From the NCBI GenBank assembly GCA_033063855.1, contig CP093831.1, forward strand, positions 8,990,001-9,054,000: DNA of 64,000 nt, given 5' to 3'. Each line of letters begins with the position of its first letter. The stretch's first letter is position 1. Source of the stretch: Smittia aterrima. Lineage: Eukaryota > Arthropoda > Insecta > Diptera > Chironomidae. The position numbers and the translations under genes are program-made. Positions 44,101 through 56,518 of the stretch are shown piece after piece. Below the pieces are notes generated by a model that saw only the letters and a program-made list of their open reading frames with translations, ran no database searches and was not told the origin of the DNA.

Positions 44101-47100
44101 TCATAAAACGTTTAGCAGCGAGGAAGATACAAATTGTTTAATTATGGAAATTACTATCGTGGTTGTAAAAAAGTTCTTTGTCATGCAAGTCCCTTTACGC
44201 TTCGATCGATTTAAAGCTCTTTAATGATTTCCGTGGCTTCGAGGCCTTCAGCTCGCAAGCGCGTTAACATCGGACGATAAATGTCGGGTGTGAATGGAAG
44301 GACGACACCGCGTTCCTGAATCTCGCCATCCACAATCATTTTAGCGGCGATGGCTGCAGGATAACCGACAGTTAAAGCCATAGCTGAATGTCCCTGTGTT
44401 GACGAGGGTTGACCGTATACAACAAAATTAATTCCTCTTTCCTCACGACGCCCGTCAGCCCATCTGATTCCAATCTCATGACGTAAGATAATGATGTCGC
44501 GTTCGTGGCTGTCGTAAGCCTATAAAGTATTGAAGCATGTCAATTAGCCTGTTTAATTATACACTGAACTCAATCATGCTTACCAATCTTTGTGACAAGT
44601 AATGACTAAGTGTGTCAATCGGAGTTCCTTGCTTTTTGATCGGAGTTTTGTCCAACAATCCAAGTTTCTCGATATACTCACCATTTCCAACGCGATCTGC
44701 AAGCTTCATTTTCAGATTTTCATAGAAAATGTCTTCATCAGTCAACCCCAACAAGTTAATAATAAGTTGACGCCACGTGACATCGGGACCTGACGGGTGA
44801 AGCATAGGATGGGGTTGCGTGTCTATCAAACCGAGTAGCTGCATCGTTTTTGCGCAATCGGAGAATCCTTTGTATCTTAAAGTTCCTCTAAGCACTGTAT
44901 GAACTTGTGGACCTAATCCGTAGAGTTGTGCGTATTGAGTTGAGTCGCGATTGGGGAAACCTTCAAGAGCAAAGCCTGGAAGAAAATCGAGTTCTCTTGG
45001 ACATGACATCAAGTCGCCACCTCCATTGATTTCAACGATTTGTCCTTTGTTCAAATATTTTGCGTGCGACATAGTCGTGATAAGTGAGCCGCGTGGCGAC
45101 CAGGAGAACTTATAACGCAATGGATTGTCAGAGTACTCGGGAGCTGGAAGTCCACCGCAGTAACTAACGAAAGACTCGATAAAGCCGCCTTGCTCTTGAA
45201 CGTCATGGAAGCATTCCATTGCGAGAAGATGATCAATTCCTGGGTCAAGCCCAACTTCATTCAAAATTGTTACGCCAGCTGCTTTCGCCTCATCATGCCA
45301 TGATCTCACTTCGTTCGACTCGTAACTCGCTGTCACCAAATGTGTTTTCCCTTCAACACAATATTTCGCGACAAGACCATGCAATGCGTATGGGAGTAGT
45401 GAGACAACACAATCAGACTCCTCGCAAAGCTTTGCAAGATGTTCTTGATTCTCCATCACGTTCATGTAAAATGATTCACAGTTATTGTAACGAGACGCGA
45501 GTCTGTCTGATTCTTCTTTCATCTGTGAACAGACTTTCATGCTAATGTCCTTGTCGCGACTCAAATACTCGACAAGTGGCGCAGATACCATACCAGCACC
45601 AAGAATAAGAATTCTCTTCTTGCCAATAGCTGAACCTTCCACCTTATGTCTCGAGCGGTTATTTTGTTCTCGTAATTCGCTAATATATTCAAAGTTCTGC
45701 GTGAGCTTTCCGTTACTTGCGATGATGGCTCCTTCAACTTCAGGAAGGAATTTGTATTCATCGAGAGGTTTTCTCGCATCGGATTGAAGAATATCGAAAG
45801 TATACGGATAAAGAAGTTCTCCGAAGTAATCTGTTGATTCAGTTGGCAACTGGGTTGGCATATTGTCGATAGAGCAAACGAGAACTCCCGGTCCCTTAAA
45901 GCTTTTTGTGTCTTTATTGTGATCGGCATCGTAAAGAGCAAATGGAGTATCGATAGTTGTACACTCGTTCATGAATTCGATTGAGCCGCCGGGATCAGCA
46001 GAGATATCGCAAATAGCGAGCATACGATGAGGCAATGAAGGAGCTCCAGTCGATGAAGGTAACCATGGAGTATTTGCTGGTCTCAAAAGATTCTTTGCAT
46101 CAGGAATCGTAATGAGCTTTGGTGAACCAACAGCCCAATAAATTCCATTGACAATAACTGAAGCATATGGAGCGATTGTCTTGTTGAATGTTGAAATATA
46201 TCGTTCGGGGAACTCGTCGTACTCTTGGGGATCAAACCCTCCGCCTTCTCGTCTCTCTAAGTGATCCGTTCGGGACACTTCACATCCATAAAGTTTATTT
46301 TGACTTCCATGTTCCGAAACCTTTCTTAACATGTCGGGTGGAATGTATTCAATTGGAAGTTCCTGGAAGATTTCTTGAGCGCCTTGTGAAACATTTCCGC
46401 TACCAGTAAAGATAAAAGTGATTGGCCCAATAGACTTCGGCATCATTCCAAGCGAAATCTCATATCCGCAGTCTCTGACTGCTTGTCGTGCCATCATCGA
46501 GTTCCGGTAGTTATGCGCTGGAGAGATTTGCATAAAAGGTGTGTGATGACCGAGAGCAAGCAACCGAAGGCCAAGTCCATGGAGGATGTTTACCATTCCG
46601 GCTACACCAGCGTATTTTCCAAAAGCCACCAATCGTAATCCATTCCTGTCCATCAACTTCTCGTAGTCGATTAATCTGATGTTCTTCTCAAGGATCGCAT
46701 CAAGTAAAGGCATGTTCGACTCTTGAGCCTTAATTGTATGTGAGAAGAAGCAATACGTCTTGAAGGGAATCAATGAATCAACTGGCACTTGCTTCACTCC
46801 GAAGATCACAGAAGCTTCACTTATGTCCTCATTGATTATCGCTCCAGCATTCATGTAAGCCTAAAATACGAGAAATCTCGTGAGAACTCAAGTAATGTAA
46901 ACAAATTATCTCCCAGAGTGGGTCAACTCAGTAAATAATTCCCAGTTAGTGATAACGAAGTTTGTTAAAATAAATTCGGACTCAAGCAAACAAAAGCCAA
47001 TCTTATCGCATTCAATTGACGATTGAATAGAATGAGAGAAAATTAAGAGAGAATAGAAGTAATCACCTGCATGGGATAAGCTCGTCGGTTCGACGGTTGT

Positions 47101-50100
47101 ACAATGACCTTAACTCCATTCTTAATTAATCTCTTGACGATTGAAGGCGAGAACGGTGCTCGTCGCTCCCTGAAAAAAAAAAGTTCAAAAGTTCAAGTTA
47201 CATAAGAGTTTTAGTGACAAACATCGAAACTCACCAAACTGATTGATCCTCACGTCTTATCGCAATGACAGGCGCCGTCTGACAAGAGAAAGTGAAATAA
47301 TTATTTATTTTTATAGTGCGAACTCTGACTTACATGTTTATAACGAAAAATCCCTTGCAATGATTCGCACACTTGAATTCGTTTAATTCGTAACATGTTG
47401 CCCATTCAGCATTAAAAATGAAACTGATCTCTGAACTGATCATCAGCTGAGTCGAATTCCGCAGCAAAAATTGAGAATATGTGATAAGACACAATGAGAA
47501 TCTTTAAGAAGACGATGAGAATAATTCGTTTAGGGTTTACATTAACGTCAATAGAGCTTCTCTAATTCTATCCCTCGTTACAACTGATGACATTTTATTA
47601 AAAATTAACGTGGGAAGGAAAGGGTATTTATCCATTAGATTAATTTTATACTTCTGGGAAATATATGTTTTCTATGGAGTTAAAGTTAAATGAAGACAGA
47701 GATAAAGGTTAAATGTTAAACTTCAAATCTCATCGTATCCTCTCTCTTTCTCTCGCTTTTCAATTTATTCCAATTTGTTTTGTTGTTGAAATTTCCAGTA
47801 AAAATCCTTCCATCGCCTAAAGAACTTCAAGTTCATGCAATGAGAAGAAAACAAAAACATTCGCCTTTCTGAGAGCGTGGGACGATTCATGGAATATTGA
47901 TTTTCCTTTCCCGAGAGCGACTTTTCCTTTCTTGCTTTTGCAAATTTTCCCTGTGAATATTTTCAGTCATTGAGAAAGAAGTCGTGAACGCGAGACGAGA
48001 AAGGACTACGTCCCCGTGAAAATTCAATTTTCCTTTCATATTTGAAATAACATATCAAAGACCAGAAGAAGACGTTGACTTTGAGTCATTGTGGTAAATA
48101 CTAAGTGAATATTGTGTGAGATTGTCGATTGACTATCCGTAGACGAGAGAACCTTGAAAAGTGCGATATGAATTTTTCATAAAAGAAATTTTCCGGATGA
48201 AGTGAAAATCGCCCAAAAATGAAAATCGCGGTAGTGGGACGATTGAGGATTCAAAATTCACTCGAATTGTTTGTTCGTTTCAATTAGGAAACCAAATTAG
48301 ACTTGTTCTCTTGATTGAAAAGATATTCAAGGGCTGAGGGAAGAAGAAATCTTCTTCCAATTGATGGCATTTCAATGAAAATGAATCGTTCGATTTTTCG
48401 GTGGCTTATAAATGGAGCGAGTGGGGTTGATGGATGGAAAAAGCGCAAATCGAGTATCTCTCGCTTCGTTAGGCTATTTATAGAAATATTCTTCGTTTAC
48501 ATGAAGCATAATGAACTTTTGCTATGCTTGTCCTGTTCGGTTCGTTTCTCATCGAAGCCTTCTCGCTCCTCCATTAATTAGAAGCTTCAACAGATGTTGC
48601 AAACGAAACTTTTTTGCACTCATTCCTATGCCGTGGTCTGAATTGATTTCCTTTTGTTGTGGGACGCGTTGCTTTGCGGCTTTAATCGTTTATTGATCAG
48701 TTATTCATGATGTTTGTCAGCCGACTGTTGAGCTTCGTTTGAAAAATTAATGGGCAACAACTTTTATTGCGAGAACGAAAGAGAAATGCTTCACATAAAA
48801 TTTAATTAAAAGCCATTTTACCCTCTCAGTATCGTCTTGAAGTTTCTTTCTCGTCGAGGAGCTTTCTTACGGAAGGAAACCGAGATTGAACAAACAAATC
48901 GACCCTTGACTGATTAAAGTTTATGAAGATTTCTCTTCTCTCTTTTCCCTTTCCAATGAATACATTAGAAGTTCATCCGAGGCCGGTTTATAAATAACGA
49001 AGAATAAACCTCTCGACATAACAAGAACCTTTTTCTCGAGAAAGCTTCTCTTACCTAATTCCGAGTACCAGTTAAAGTTCGTTTGAATGACATCGTCACG
49101 CGTACCGAACACGAGGTTAGGATTGGAAGAGAAGTTCAACAAAGTATGGTTCATGCAATGAAATTAGCGTCGACGGCACCGAATGATGAAAAAACTGAGC
49201 AGAAATTGAACGTCAACATTCCAAAATCGCCATCATTCCATTCCGGCTTAGACTTAGTGGCGAGTGCGGGAAACAAATACGTAAACATATCAAAGTTTAA
49301 TTTCTCAAACGATATGAATGGGAACAATAATAATAAAACGTCTGCGAGTGAACAGCAGTCGAATCAGCAAACAATCTTTTCATTCACAAAGGTTTGCAAA
49401 ATTAAAGAAAAATGTTCTCGCTTTAGCTCCTCTCACGATCACGTCTCATTGCAGTTTTTTACGCAATCAAATCCATTGAATAATTTGAATATAGCGTCGA
49501 GCATTCCGCCAATTCTTCAGCGACAGAATTCGGCTCCTACGCAGCAGCAACAAGGGCCAACTCAAAATCAACCGAATGGAGATTTCTACAAACTTAACAA
49601 GACTGTCGCGCAGCCGATGCCACCATCCCATCGTCCTACACCTTCAACTGCAGGCGAGATTCATAGAAAGTTCTCGTTGCCAATGAACACGATGCCATCG
49701 CAACCTTTGGTGGCGACGTCATCCTACAACCCTCCAATGATGCGGAAGCAATCAGCTCCGATCATCCATCCGATGGCCCCGTCCTCTCAACAGCAGTTTC
49801 AACAACAGCCGCATAGCAGTCCAAGCCGTGCTCGAGATCGGAACAACTTTGATAAAGTTCCATCAACTCAGGATGTTCAACAGCTGCCCCTTCTCAAAGG
49901 TGGTGGTCTCAACTGCTATGATGTTCACTTTATACTCTCGCTTCCTTTATGTTTCATTCGAAAAGCTTTTGCTCCGTTTATTTTTTATTGTACTTAAGGG
50001 AGAAAGTGTGGCGACGAAGAATGTGAGGAGACATCAAGAGTGATTCTTGACATGAATTGATGATTTTCTCATTCTCCATCACCACCAAATCATTCGACTC

Positions 50101-51874
50101 ATAAATAATGTCTTATCTCTTTCTCTCTCGTTTTAAAATATTTAGAAGCCGACAATACTGAACGCGAAGAGCTCTTCATCAAGAAATTTCGTCAATGTTG
50201 CGTTCTCTTCGATTTCACTGAACCGCTGGACGACTTGAAATGGAAGGAAGTGAAACGAAGTGCCCTTCAGGAGATGGTCGAGTACATCAATAATAACAAC
50301 GGCATCATCACTGAAGCCGTTTATCCGGAAGCTATTCAGATGGTAAGTTGAGTTGTCGCCTTAATATTCAGAACATGTTGACGAAGGATTTTTCACTTTT
50401 CTTTTCGCACAGTTTGCCATCAATCTCTTCCGCACTTTACCGCCATCGTCAAATCCAAACGGTGCCGAGTTTGATCCTGAGGAAGATGAGCCGACACTCG
50501 AGTCGTCCTGGCCCCATCTTCAAATTGTTTACGAGTTGTTCTTACGCTTTCTTGAATCTCCCGATTTTCAGCCGAACATTGCAAAACGTTACATCGACAG
50601 TCAGTTCGTGTTGCGTGTTTTGGATCTCTTCGATTCTGAAGATCCACGTGAGCGCGACTTTTTAAAGACAGTTCTCCATCGCATCTACGGGAAGTTCCTT
50701 GGGTTGCGAGCATACATTCGAAAGCAGATCAATAACGTCTTTTATAGGTAAGTTTCATGTTTCTCATTTTGATATGTTTGATAAATGTTGTTTACTTCAG
50801 ATTCATTTACGAGACGGAACATCATAACGGCGTTGCCGAGCTTTTGGAAATTCTCGGCTCAATAATTAACGGTTTCGCATTGCCGTTGAAGGAGGAACAT
50901 AAAGCATTCTTGCTCAAAGCTCTGTTGCCATTGCACAAGGTCAAGAGCTTGTCTGTTTATCATCCTCAGTTGGCTTACTGCGTCGTGCAGTTCCTCGAGA
51001 AGGATCCAAGTCTAACGGAGCCGGTTATTAAGTAAGACATCTCATATTTTGAAAGAGACAAATTAATTAAATCTTCTCTTTACAATCTTTCAGAGGCCTC
51101 CTGAAATATTGGCCAAAGACTCATAGTCCGAAAGAAGTTATGTTCCTCAATGAGCTTGAAGAAATCCTTGATGTTATCGAGCCAGCCGAGTTCCAGAAAG
51201 TGATGGTTCCGCTTTTCACGCAAATCGCTAAGTGCGTCAGCTCGCCACATTTCCAAGTTGCCGAACGTGCTCTTTACTATTGGAATAACGATTACATTAT
51301 GTCTCTCATCACCGAGAACTCAACTGTTATCCTTCCAATCATGTTTCCAGCATTGTACAATAACTCAAAAACTCATTGGAATAAGACGATCCATGGTCTG
51401 ATCTACAATGCTATCAAATTGTTTATGGAGATGAACCATAAGCTTTTCGATGAATGTAACAACAAGTTTAGGAACGAGAGACAATTAGAAACTGAACAAT
51501 ATGCAAAGCGCGAAGAAGTTTGGCAACAAATCGAAGAACTTGCACGAAAGAAGAATCCACAGTTCGAGAATCTCATCAACCAGATGGATTTTATGTCGTT
51601 GAATGAGAACAACAACGACTTTACCAACGAGGATGACTTTTCGAGCGATAAACTTGATCAATATTCGAAAGATGTAAGTGATTATTGATCAACAATGAGC
51701 TTTGAAGTTTAATGATTTCTTTCATTTCAGGTTCGCAATTTGCGTAACAAAGACAAACCGTTGATTCGTCGAAAAAGTGATCTACCGCAAGATTCCGGTG
51801 TCGCTCGAGCATTGACGAGCTACAAGCGAGCTGATGAATTCCTCAAAACGCCGCCCGACGCAAACAAATGCTAG
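38150..51874 (+). CDS. wdb: PP2A 56-kDa (B56/B') regulatory subunit, widerborst type
   Basis: Regulatory subunit that directs protein phosphatase 2A to substrates. Exons 38150-38206, 41577-41763, 50146-50342, 50413-50747, 50801-51031, 51094-51673 and 51731-51874 join in frame to 576 residues. N-terminus MDQQQNGVKTSN, a Pro/Ser-rich linker, then KKDRRQVSSRFNINKQ and the B56 core (HEAT-like repeats): FDPEEDEPTLESSWPHLQ, DSEDPRERDFLKTVLHRIYG, YETEHHNGVAELLEILGSII, VSSPHFQVAERALYYWNNDY. The SNPNGAEF insertion and HSPKEVMFL favour the gamma/delta (widerborst) class over the epsilon class. The C-terminus DKPLIRRKSDLPQDS resembles a basic nuclear-localisation stretch. Introns 1 (3.4 kb) and 2 (8.4 kb) are large, in contrast to the 50-70 bp ones elsewhere; intron 2 hosts LKR/SDH. 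Confidence 0.93.
38207..41576 (+). other. widerborst intron 1
   Basis: 3.4 kb, GT (GTGAGC) to AG (TTCCTTTTAG). No gene I can support. It is more GC-rich and less repetitive than the receptor array, and the scattered short frames lack splice or signal features. It may hold enhancers or unannotated alternative first exons. Confidence 0.6.
41764..44210 (+). other. widerborst intron 2, left part
   Basis: 2.4 kb of intron before the nested antisense gene. No credible exon seen on either strand. Confidence 0.5.
44211..47405 (-). CDS. LKRSDH: alpha-aminoadipic semialdehyde synthase (LKR/SDH), mitochondrial
   Basis: Bifunctional first enzyme of lysine breakdown. The N-terminal lysine-ketoglutarate reductase condenses lysine with 2-oxoglutarate to saccharopine; the C-terminal saccharopine dehydrogenase releases glutamate and aminoadipic semialdehyde. 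Exons 47405-47334, 47278-47235, 47169-47067, 46860-44584 and 44519-44211 join to 934 residues, normal for the fused enzyme. Exon 1 is a basic, acid-free leader (MGNMLRIKRIQVCESLQGIF) fitting mitochondrial import. KVIAIRREDQSVWERRAP is formed across exons 2 and 3. Further landmarks are FGKYAGVAGMVNILHGLGLR, FTGSGNVSQGAQEIFQELP, the dinucleotide fold KKRILILGAGMVSAPLVEYL and the SDH motif EVGLDPGIDHLLAMECF. It lies wholly inside widerborst intron 2 on the opposite strand. Confidence 0.94.
47406..49145 (+). other. widerborst intron 2, middle part / LKR-SDH promoter side
   Basis: 1.7 kb between the LKR/SDH start and the alternative widerborst exon. No supported coding sequence. It should contain the LKR/SDH promoter (minus) and possibly an internal widerborst promoter (plus). 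47990-48250 has a higher-GC stretch that could be exonic 5' untranslated sequence. Confidence 0.45.
49146..49899 (+). CDS. wdb: probable alternative 5' exon(s) of widerborst
   Basis: An open frame from ATG 49146 to a splice donor at 49899 (CTCAAAG|GTGGTG). It ends in QQLPLLK, phase 1, exactly the phase and sequence context of the ordinary exon 2 end (LPQLK|G, 41763). Splicing to the common exon at 50146 would give ...QLPLLK-EADNTEREELF, so it fits as a longer alternative N-terminus. The peptide is rich in Gln, Asn, Ser and Pro and has three basic-x-Ser motifs (LQRQNSAP, IHRKFSLP, MRKQSAPI). A 63-bp in-frame segment from 49394 (after FSFTK, with GTTTGC and TTGCAG ends) may be a retained intron. 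Without transcript data it could be a separate gene, but the matching phase argues for widerborst. Confidence 0.6.
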
Positions 51875-53431
51875 AATTGGATCAATAATCCCTTTAGTGG
51901 GTAAAAGCACCGTCATTCGTAATTACTTTCTTTTCCTTTGCCTTATCTTGTTTCGCCTCTTTCGAGCCTGTCTCTTTGAATTCTCTGATTTACTTAAAAT
52001 TTATTCACAATTTCCCTTCGATATCCTTTGCAAAATATAAAACAAGAGTTATATGTGATGTATGAATAACTTCAATTTCGATATGTGTGGCGACATTTTT
52101 GGTCAGTCAGCTCTCGCCACAGCTCGAAAATTGAAAAGAAAACTTTCAAAATAACAGTCGCGATAAAATGAAATTCAACTCAGCTGTAAGGGAACATAGG
52201 CATGGAATAAAAACACTTCATTGAACATAAGACTTAACAATTATATATTTGATGATATTCGCATGTTAAAAGCTGGCTCTTTCTATTTGTAAAATCAATC
52301 AATCGACGTTCATTTTATCGGGAAAAATTGTATTGTAACGTAAACTCTGAAGTATAAATGGGAATTCTTTTATGGAAAACTTTAAAGCAACAAGCTAAAT
52401 CAAAAGTTTTGTTTCGTGTTTCATTTATTTTCATTCTTCGTTTGCTTCAACAAGTAAAGAAAAGTTTTTTTTTTCCTGTAGTCTGCTTTAAGTTTAAAAT
52501 ATTTTTATCCGAGAGACTTTAAATTCCTCAACAATTTCCAAACAAAAAAAAATAGTTTTCCATTCAGATTATTTGCTCGTAATAAGCCAAACTCCCTAAT
52601 GAAAATTGGGAAACTTCTCCAAATAAAGTCGTTCATTAATATTTTGATAAACTAACTCAGAAGAATCAAATAATCATGAAGCAGGTTAAGCAAGTAAAGG
52701 AAAAAAAACATTAAATGGTTCTAATTTATAAACGCAATGTGAATAAGAGGAAAAAAATGATTTAAATTGATGGTACATTAATTATTTGTAAATTAGATGT
52801 TGACATAAGTTTACAAACTCATGAATCATACGAAAAATTCTGGAGGAAAGCGAAGCTCCGTAGACCGAAGGAAAAATCATGAAAGTGAAAGCAAACTCTA
52901 AGAGATAAAATGAAATCATTGATAATCGCCTTATCATTAGATATTTGACATATTAAAGAGCAAGAGGACAGCGGTTTGTTGTTTCTCATATGCGCGCGCT
53001 GTTTTTATGTTGAAGAAGATAAAATATTTTTAAAGGCAGACATGAAAGATGTTATACAAGCTTAGAAGCTTTAAGATGAAGATAACGTGCATTGTTTTAA
53101 TTATAACACTTGCGAGTTAAACCTCGCGTTTCTTTGAACTCCTCAGAGACTTTCTATCATAAATTTTATTTATCATTCCTAAACCTCTCAAACAATTTAA
53201 CCCTCGAGTTAAAAGAACTTCCCTCATCGTACTCTTCTCAATCCCACGCAAAACTTTCTTCTTTGTCTTCGTGTTTAAGTTTCTTCTGTTTAAGCGATTT
53301 CAACATAAGTCTTAATTATTGATGAATGAAAATAAAACAGTTTATATCATGAAAGAAAAGATTTGTTAATCATTTATTTCAGGAAGCCATGAAATCTTGA
53401 TTTAAAGTTCGAAAGATTTTCTTACGTGAAA
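51875..53431. other. widerborst 3' flank and intergenic region
   Basis: AT-rich, with several AATAAA signals (for example near 52205 and 52622) compatible with a long 3' untranslated region. The short open frames around 53110-53322 have no start context or splice support. Nothing else recognised. Confidence 0.5.
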
Positions 53432-54819
53432 ATGTCTAAATCTTCAGTGAAGCTTTCAGGAAGAAATTCAGATCTTCCTCGACCGCTAACAACAAAGACA
53501 AATGTTCGCAAAGTTCTACAACAAGGTCAGTTAGTTAATAAAACAAGATGTCAAACGAGTCCAGCGGCGATCAATGTTCCTTGTAACTTAACGAAGAACA
53601 ATTGTTCTTCAAAGGATTTTAGCATTTGTAAGATTCTTTGGCCTGAAGATCTAAAATATCCAAAGTGCAAACACAAGAATGGATTGGTTTTGGAGAGAAA
53701 CGTGATGTCGTCAGAGATTCATTGCAGTTTCTTGGCTATTCCAAAAAAGGTAAAATTGATTAAATAATCATCGTAGGAATCTAATTTGACCGTTGAAAAT
53801 TTTAGAGAATGTATCGAGCTTATCCGCGATGGATTGAGAAAAAGATTCCTTCTATTTCGATTCGTGTCAATGAACTAGCGCAACCGAATCCTCTCAAAGT
53901 TATCAACAACTTCCATGCCCATCTCGATCATTTATCGATATTCCAAATTGAAAACTATTTAAAACAGATCTCGAAAGGCAACTATGCGTCGCCGCGAGAT
54001 GCTCTGCAAATGATGAAGCGATCAGTTGAAGATCGAAAGAGTCGAATGATACGAGAATGGAAAAATGCGAAGAAATTGAAAGCGAAACTCGATGAACAGC
54101 ATGGCGAGACCATAAGAGAAGTCGTAAGACGATCAATCGAATATTTTCTTCCATTGATCTTGAATTCAAAACCTTATGAGTTATCAGAGAATGCCGAAAG
54201 ATATTCCCGCTTTATCTTAATCAAGATTTGTCAGTTACTTCGACAAAATATTCCTGAACGAAATTCTACGAACATTGTTGGAAGCGTTTTAATCAAAATC
54301 GCTGACAAAATTGCGTTGCTCCTGATTCGGTTCATTGACGAAAGTAATTTCAAGAATCCACCGACATTTAATATTCAAACTTGCAAAGGTCTCATGAAGA
54401 AATGCTATCCGATCGAATTGATTGAAACTGAAGCAGAAGAGGAATCTAATGAAAAAGGCGAAGACAAAGAGGAGGATAACGAGACTGGCGAAGGTGAAGA
54501 AGGAGAAGATGGAGCTCCAGATGACAAGGAAGTTTCTGATGATGTCAAGACCGATGTTGAACGAAAGCTCTCTTTCTTGCGAGCTTCACAAATTGATTTC
54601 AGTGGAATAAATTGTAAAGATGATGAGGAGCAGGCTCAGAAACAAGCCGAGAAAGCATCTAAAGCTGCAGCGAAAGAAGACAGGAAGCGTACACGAGACA
54701 AAGCTAAGAAAGCAAAGAAAGATGCTAAGAACAAGGGCAAAGAACCTATAAAAGAAGATTGTCGAGGAGATGTTAACAAGAAGCCTCAATGGAACATCGA
54801 ATGGGTTGATCGAAGCTGA
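53432..54819 (+). CDS. unrecognised protein with acidic and lysine-rich C-terminus
   Basis: Two exons, 53432-53749 and 53806-54819, 56-bp intron in phase 0, 443 residues. The N-terminal part is basic and Ser/Thr-rich (MSKSSVKLSGRNSDLPRPLT) with several cysteines. Residues around 110-330 are predicted helical and include a conserved-looking segment (LDHLSIFQIENYLKQISKGN, REVVRRSIEYFLPLILNSKP, SRFILIKICQLLRQNIPE). Then comes an acidic run of about 60 residues (EEEDNE-type) and a long Lys/Ala/Glu helix or coiled coil (KASKAAAKEDRKRTRDKAKK). I do not know the family. The tail is reminiscent of cytoskeletal or sperm-tail proteins. Start: first ATG, with a clean frame across the splice. Confidence 0.75.
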
Positions 54820-54937
54820 AATAAAGTAAATTTTTAATGAATCTCATTTCGAAAAGTTATTTTTATTTCAGTTTTAATCTTATAATATTCACAAATTTAT
54901 TCGTGAACCTGAATCGAAGAGATACAAAACATGCCAC

Positions 54938-55965
54938 TTAGCGAGAGCTATCAGATGAGTTGCTGCGACGACGACGAACGGGGCTGCGGGATCTGTAAAT
55001 AGAAAAATAATTTATAATGCAACACAAATCATTTGATTTCATTAAATTTACCGGCGGCGTGGAGAGCGTCTGTCACGTCGATCGGGCGAGCGTCTGTCGT
55101 TGCGACGATTTCTCATATCGTTACGATTCCAATTGTTACGATTTCTCATTGGTGGTGGTCCGCCACGACGCATTGGGCTTCGTCGCATTCCCATTGGCTT
55201 CAAATTCATAACTGGAGCAGCTGTAACTTCCTGTCCATCGATTTGTCCACCATCCATTTGCTTCATTGCTTTCTCAGCATCATCAGCATTTAAAAACTCG
55301 ACGTAGCAAAATCCTCGACCCTGATCTGGATGGAAACGTTCAGTGGGGTAGTCAACAGATCTGATCTCGCCGTAGACACCGAAGATTTCAAGAACATGAT
55401 CCTTTTTAACGTTGCGTGTCAAGCGACCGATGTGAATACGTGTTGGACGAGGAGTTGGAGATTTAACGCGGTTACGACGAGTTGAAGTTGAACGAGATCG
55501 TGAGTGACTGCGATCACGAGTACGTTTTGCTCTATCTCGAGATTTTGATCGAACAGCAGATCCTCTGCGTTTGCCATCGCGTTCTGAACTTAAGCGAGCT
55601 CTATCGCGTGACTTGCCTTCTCGGTCCTTTCCATCTTTTTCCTTTGAATCAAGTTTCCTTGCTACACTGCGACTCTTTGAACGTGATTGACGACGCTTTC
55701 TACGGTCACCTCCACTGCTTGATGACGAAGACGATGAAGAGCTACGAAAATAAATAATTTTAAATTCAGAAAACTGAAGTTTTGTTTACAAACTCACCTG
55801 CTTGAACTCGATGATGATGAAGAACTTGATGAGCTGGAAGTAAACTAATTAATATCGTTATCTCTTGCTAATGATATTAGATATTCACCTGTCATTTGAG
55901 CTTGAAGATCCTGAACGCTTTCTGCGAGCGGCTTTATCGTCGTTTTCCTTAGATTTTTCCACCAT
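54938..55965 (-). CDS. RnpS1: RNA-binding protein with serine-rich domain 1 (RNPS1)
   Basis: Splicing and exon-junction-complex factor (part of ASAP/PSAP) acting in the nucleus. Exons 55965-55889, 55833-55798, 55741-55052 and 54992-54938 encode 285 residues. N-terminus MVEKSKENDDKAARRKRSGS, a Ser-rich stretch split by a tiny 36-bp exon of mostly serine codons, then RS/RD-rich sequence and one RNA-recognition motif: RIHIGRLTRNVKKDHVLEIF (RNP2-like) and RGFCYVEFLNADDAEKAM (RNP1). The tail is Arg/Pro-rich with PMRRGGPPPMRNRN and ends SRSPVRRRRSNSSDSSR. Domain order and length match animal RNPS1. It is convergent with the unrecognised gene on its left, about 120 bp apart. Confidence 0.93.
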
Positions 55966-56518
55966 TTTTAATTTTATTGATTTTCTCTTTCAAACGATGA
56001 TATTTGATTTTCAATTGAAAGCAAATAAGAGTTTACTTAAAAAGCCTTCCTAAATGCTCTTTTTATGTTAGCTCGATTTAATTATTTTTAAAAAACGCCG
56101 AAAACAAAAGTTTTATTAGAAGACCCGGAGCTTACGAATTATTCGCGGAGCTTGTCGAGCTATGAATGGCGAAATGAAAGATGTCGCTACTGTCGAGAAA
56201 AATTTAAAAGTGTCCCTCCAAATAGCTACGCGAATGGAATAACCGTTAAGTTGTTGATCAGATTGATCAGATTTTTGTATTTATTTTTATTCACAATCGT
56301 CTTGCTGTCTTCAACTAATCGCGGTATGACACTAAAATAATAACGAATGATTTTATAACATTTAGAAACATTTTCCGCGAAGACTTGATAGCATCAAATT
56401 GATATTAATGCTTATTAAAATTTAACTTTCCTCGTTTTGATAATGAATATTCTGGTTCATCTAGTAATGTAAGTGAATTTAAAATATATTCCGCAGTGCA
56501 GCCTCACAATTCATCTTT
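55966..56518. other. intergenic between RNPS1 and the orphan gene
   Basis: RNPS1 promoter side and 3' end of the orphan gene. A short plus-strand frame at 56152-56340 lacks an ATG start and was not accepted. Confidence 0.5.

Noticed and set aside
45219..46409. Several plus-strand frames opposite LKR/SDH
   Set aside because: Shadows of a highly conserved minus-strand coding exon.
50348..50713. Overlapping frames over the widerborst exon at 50413
   Set aside because: The B56 reading frame and its splice sites explain the region fully.
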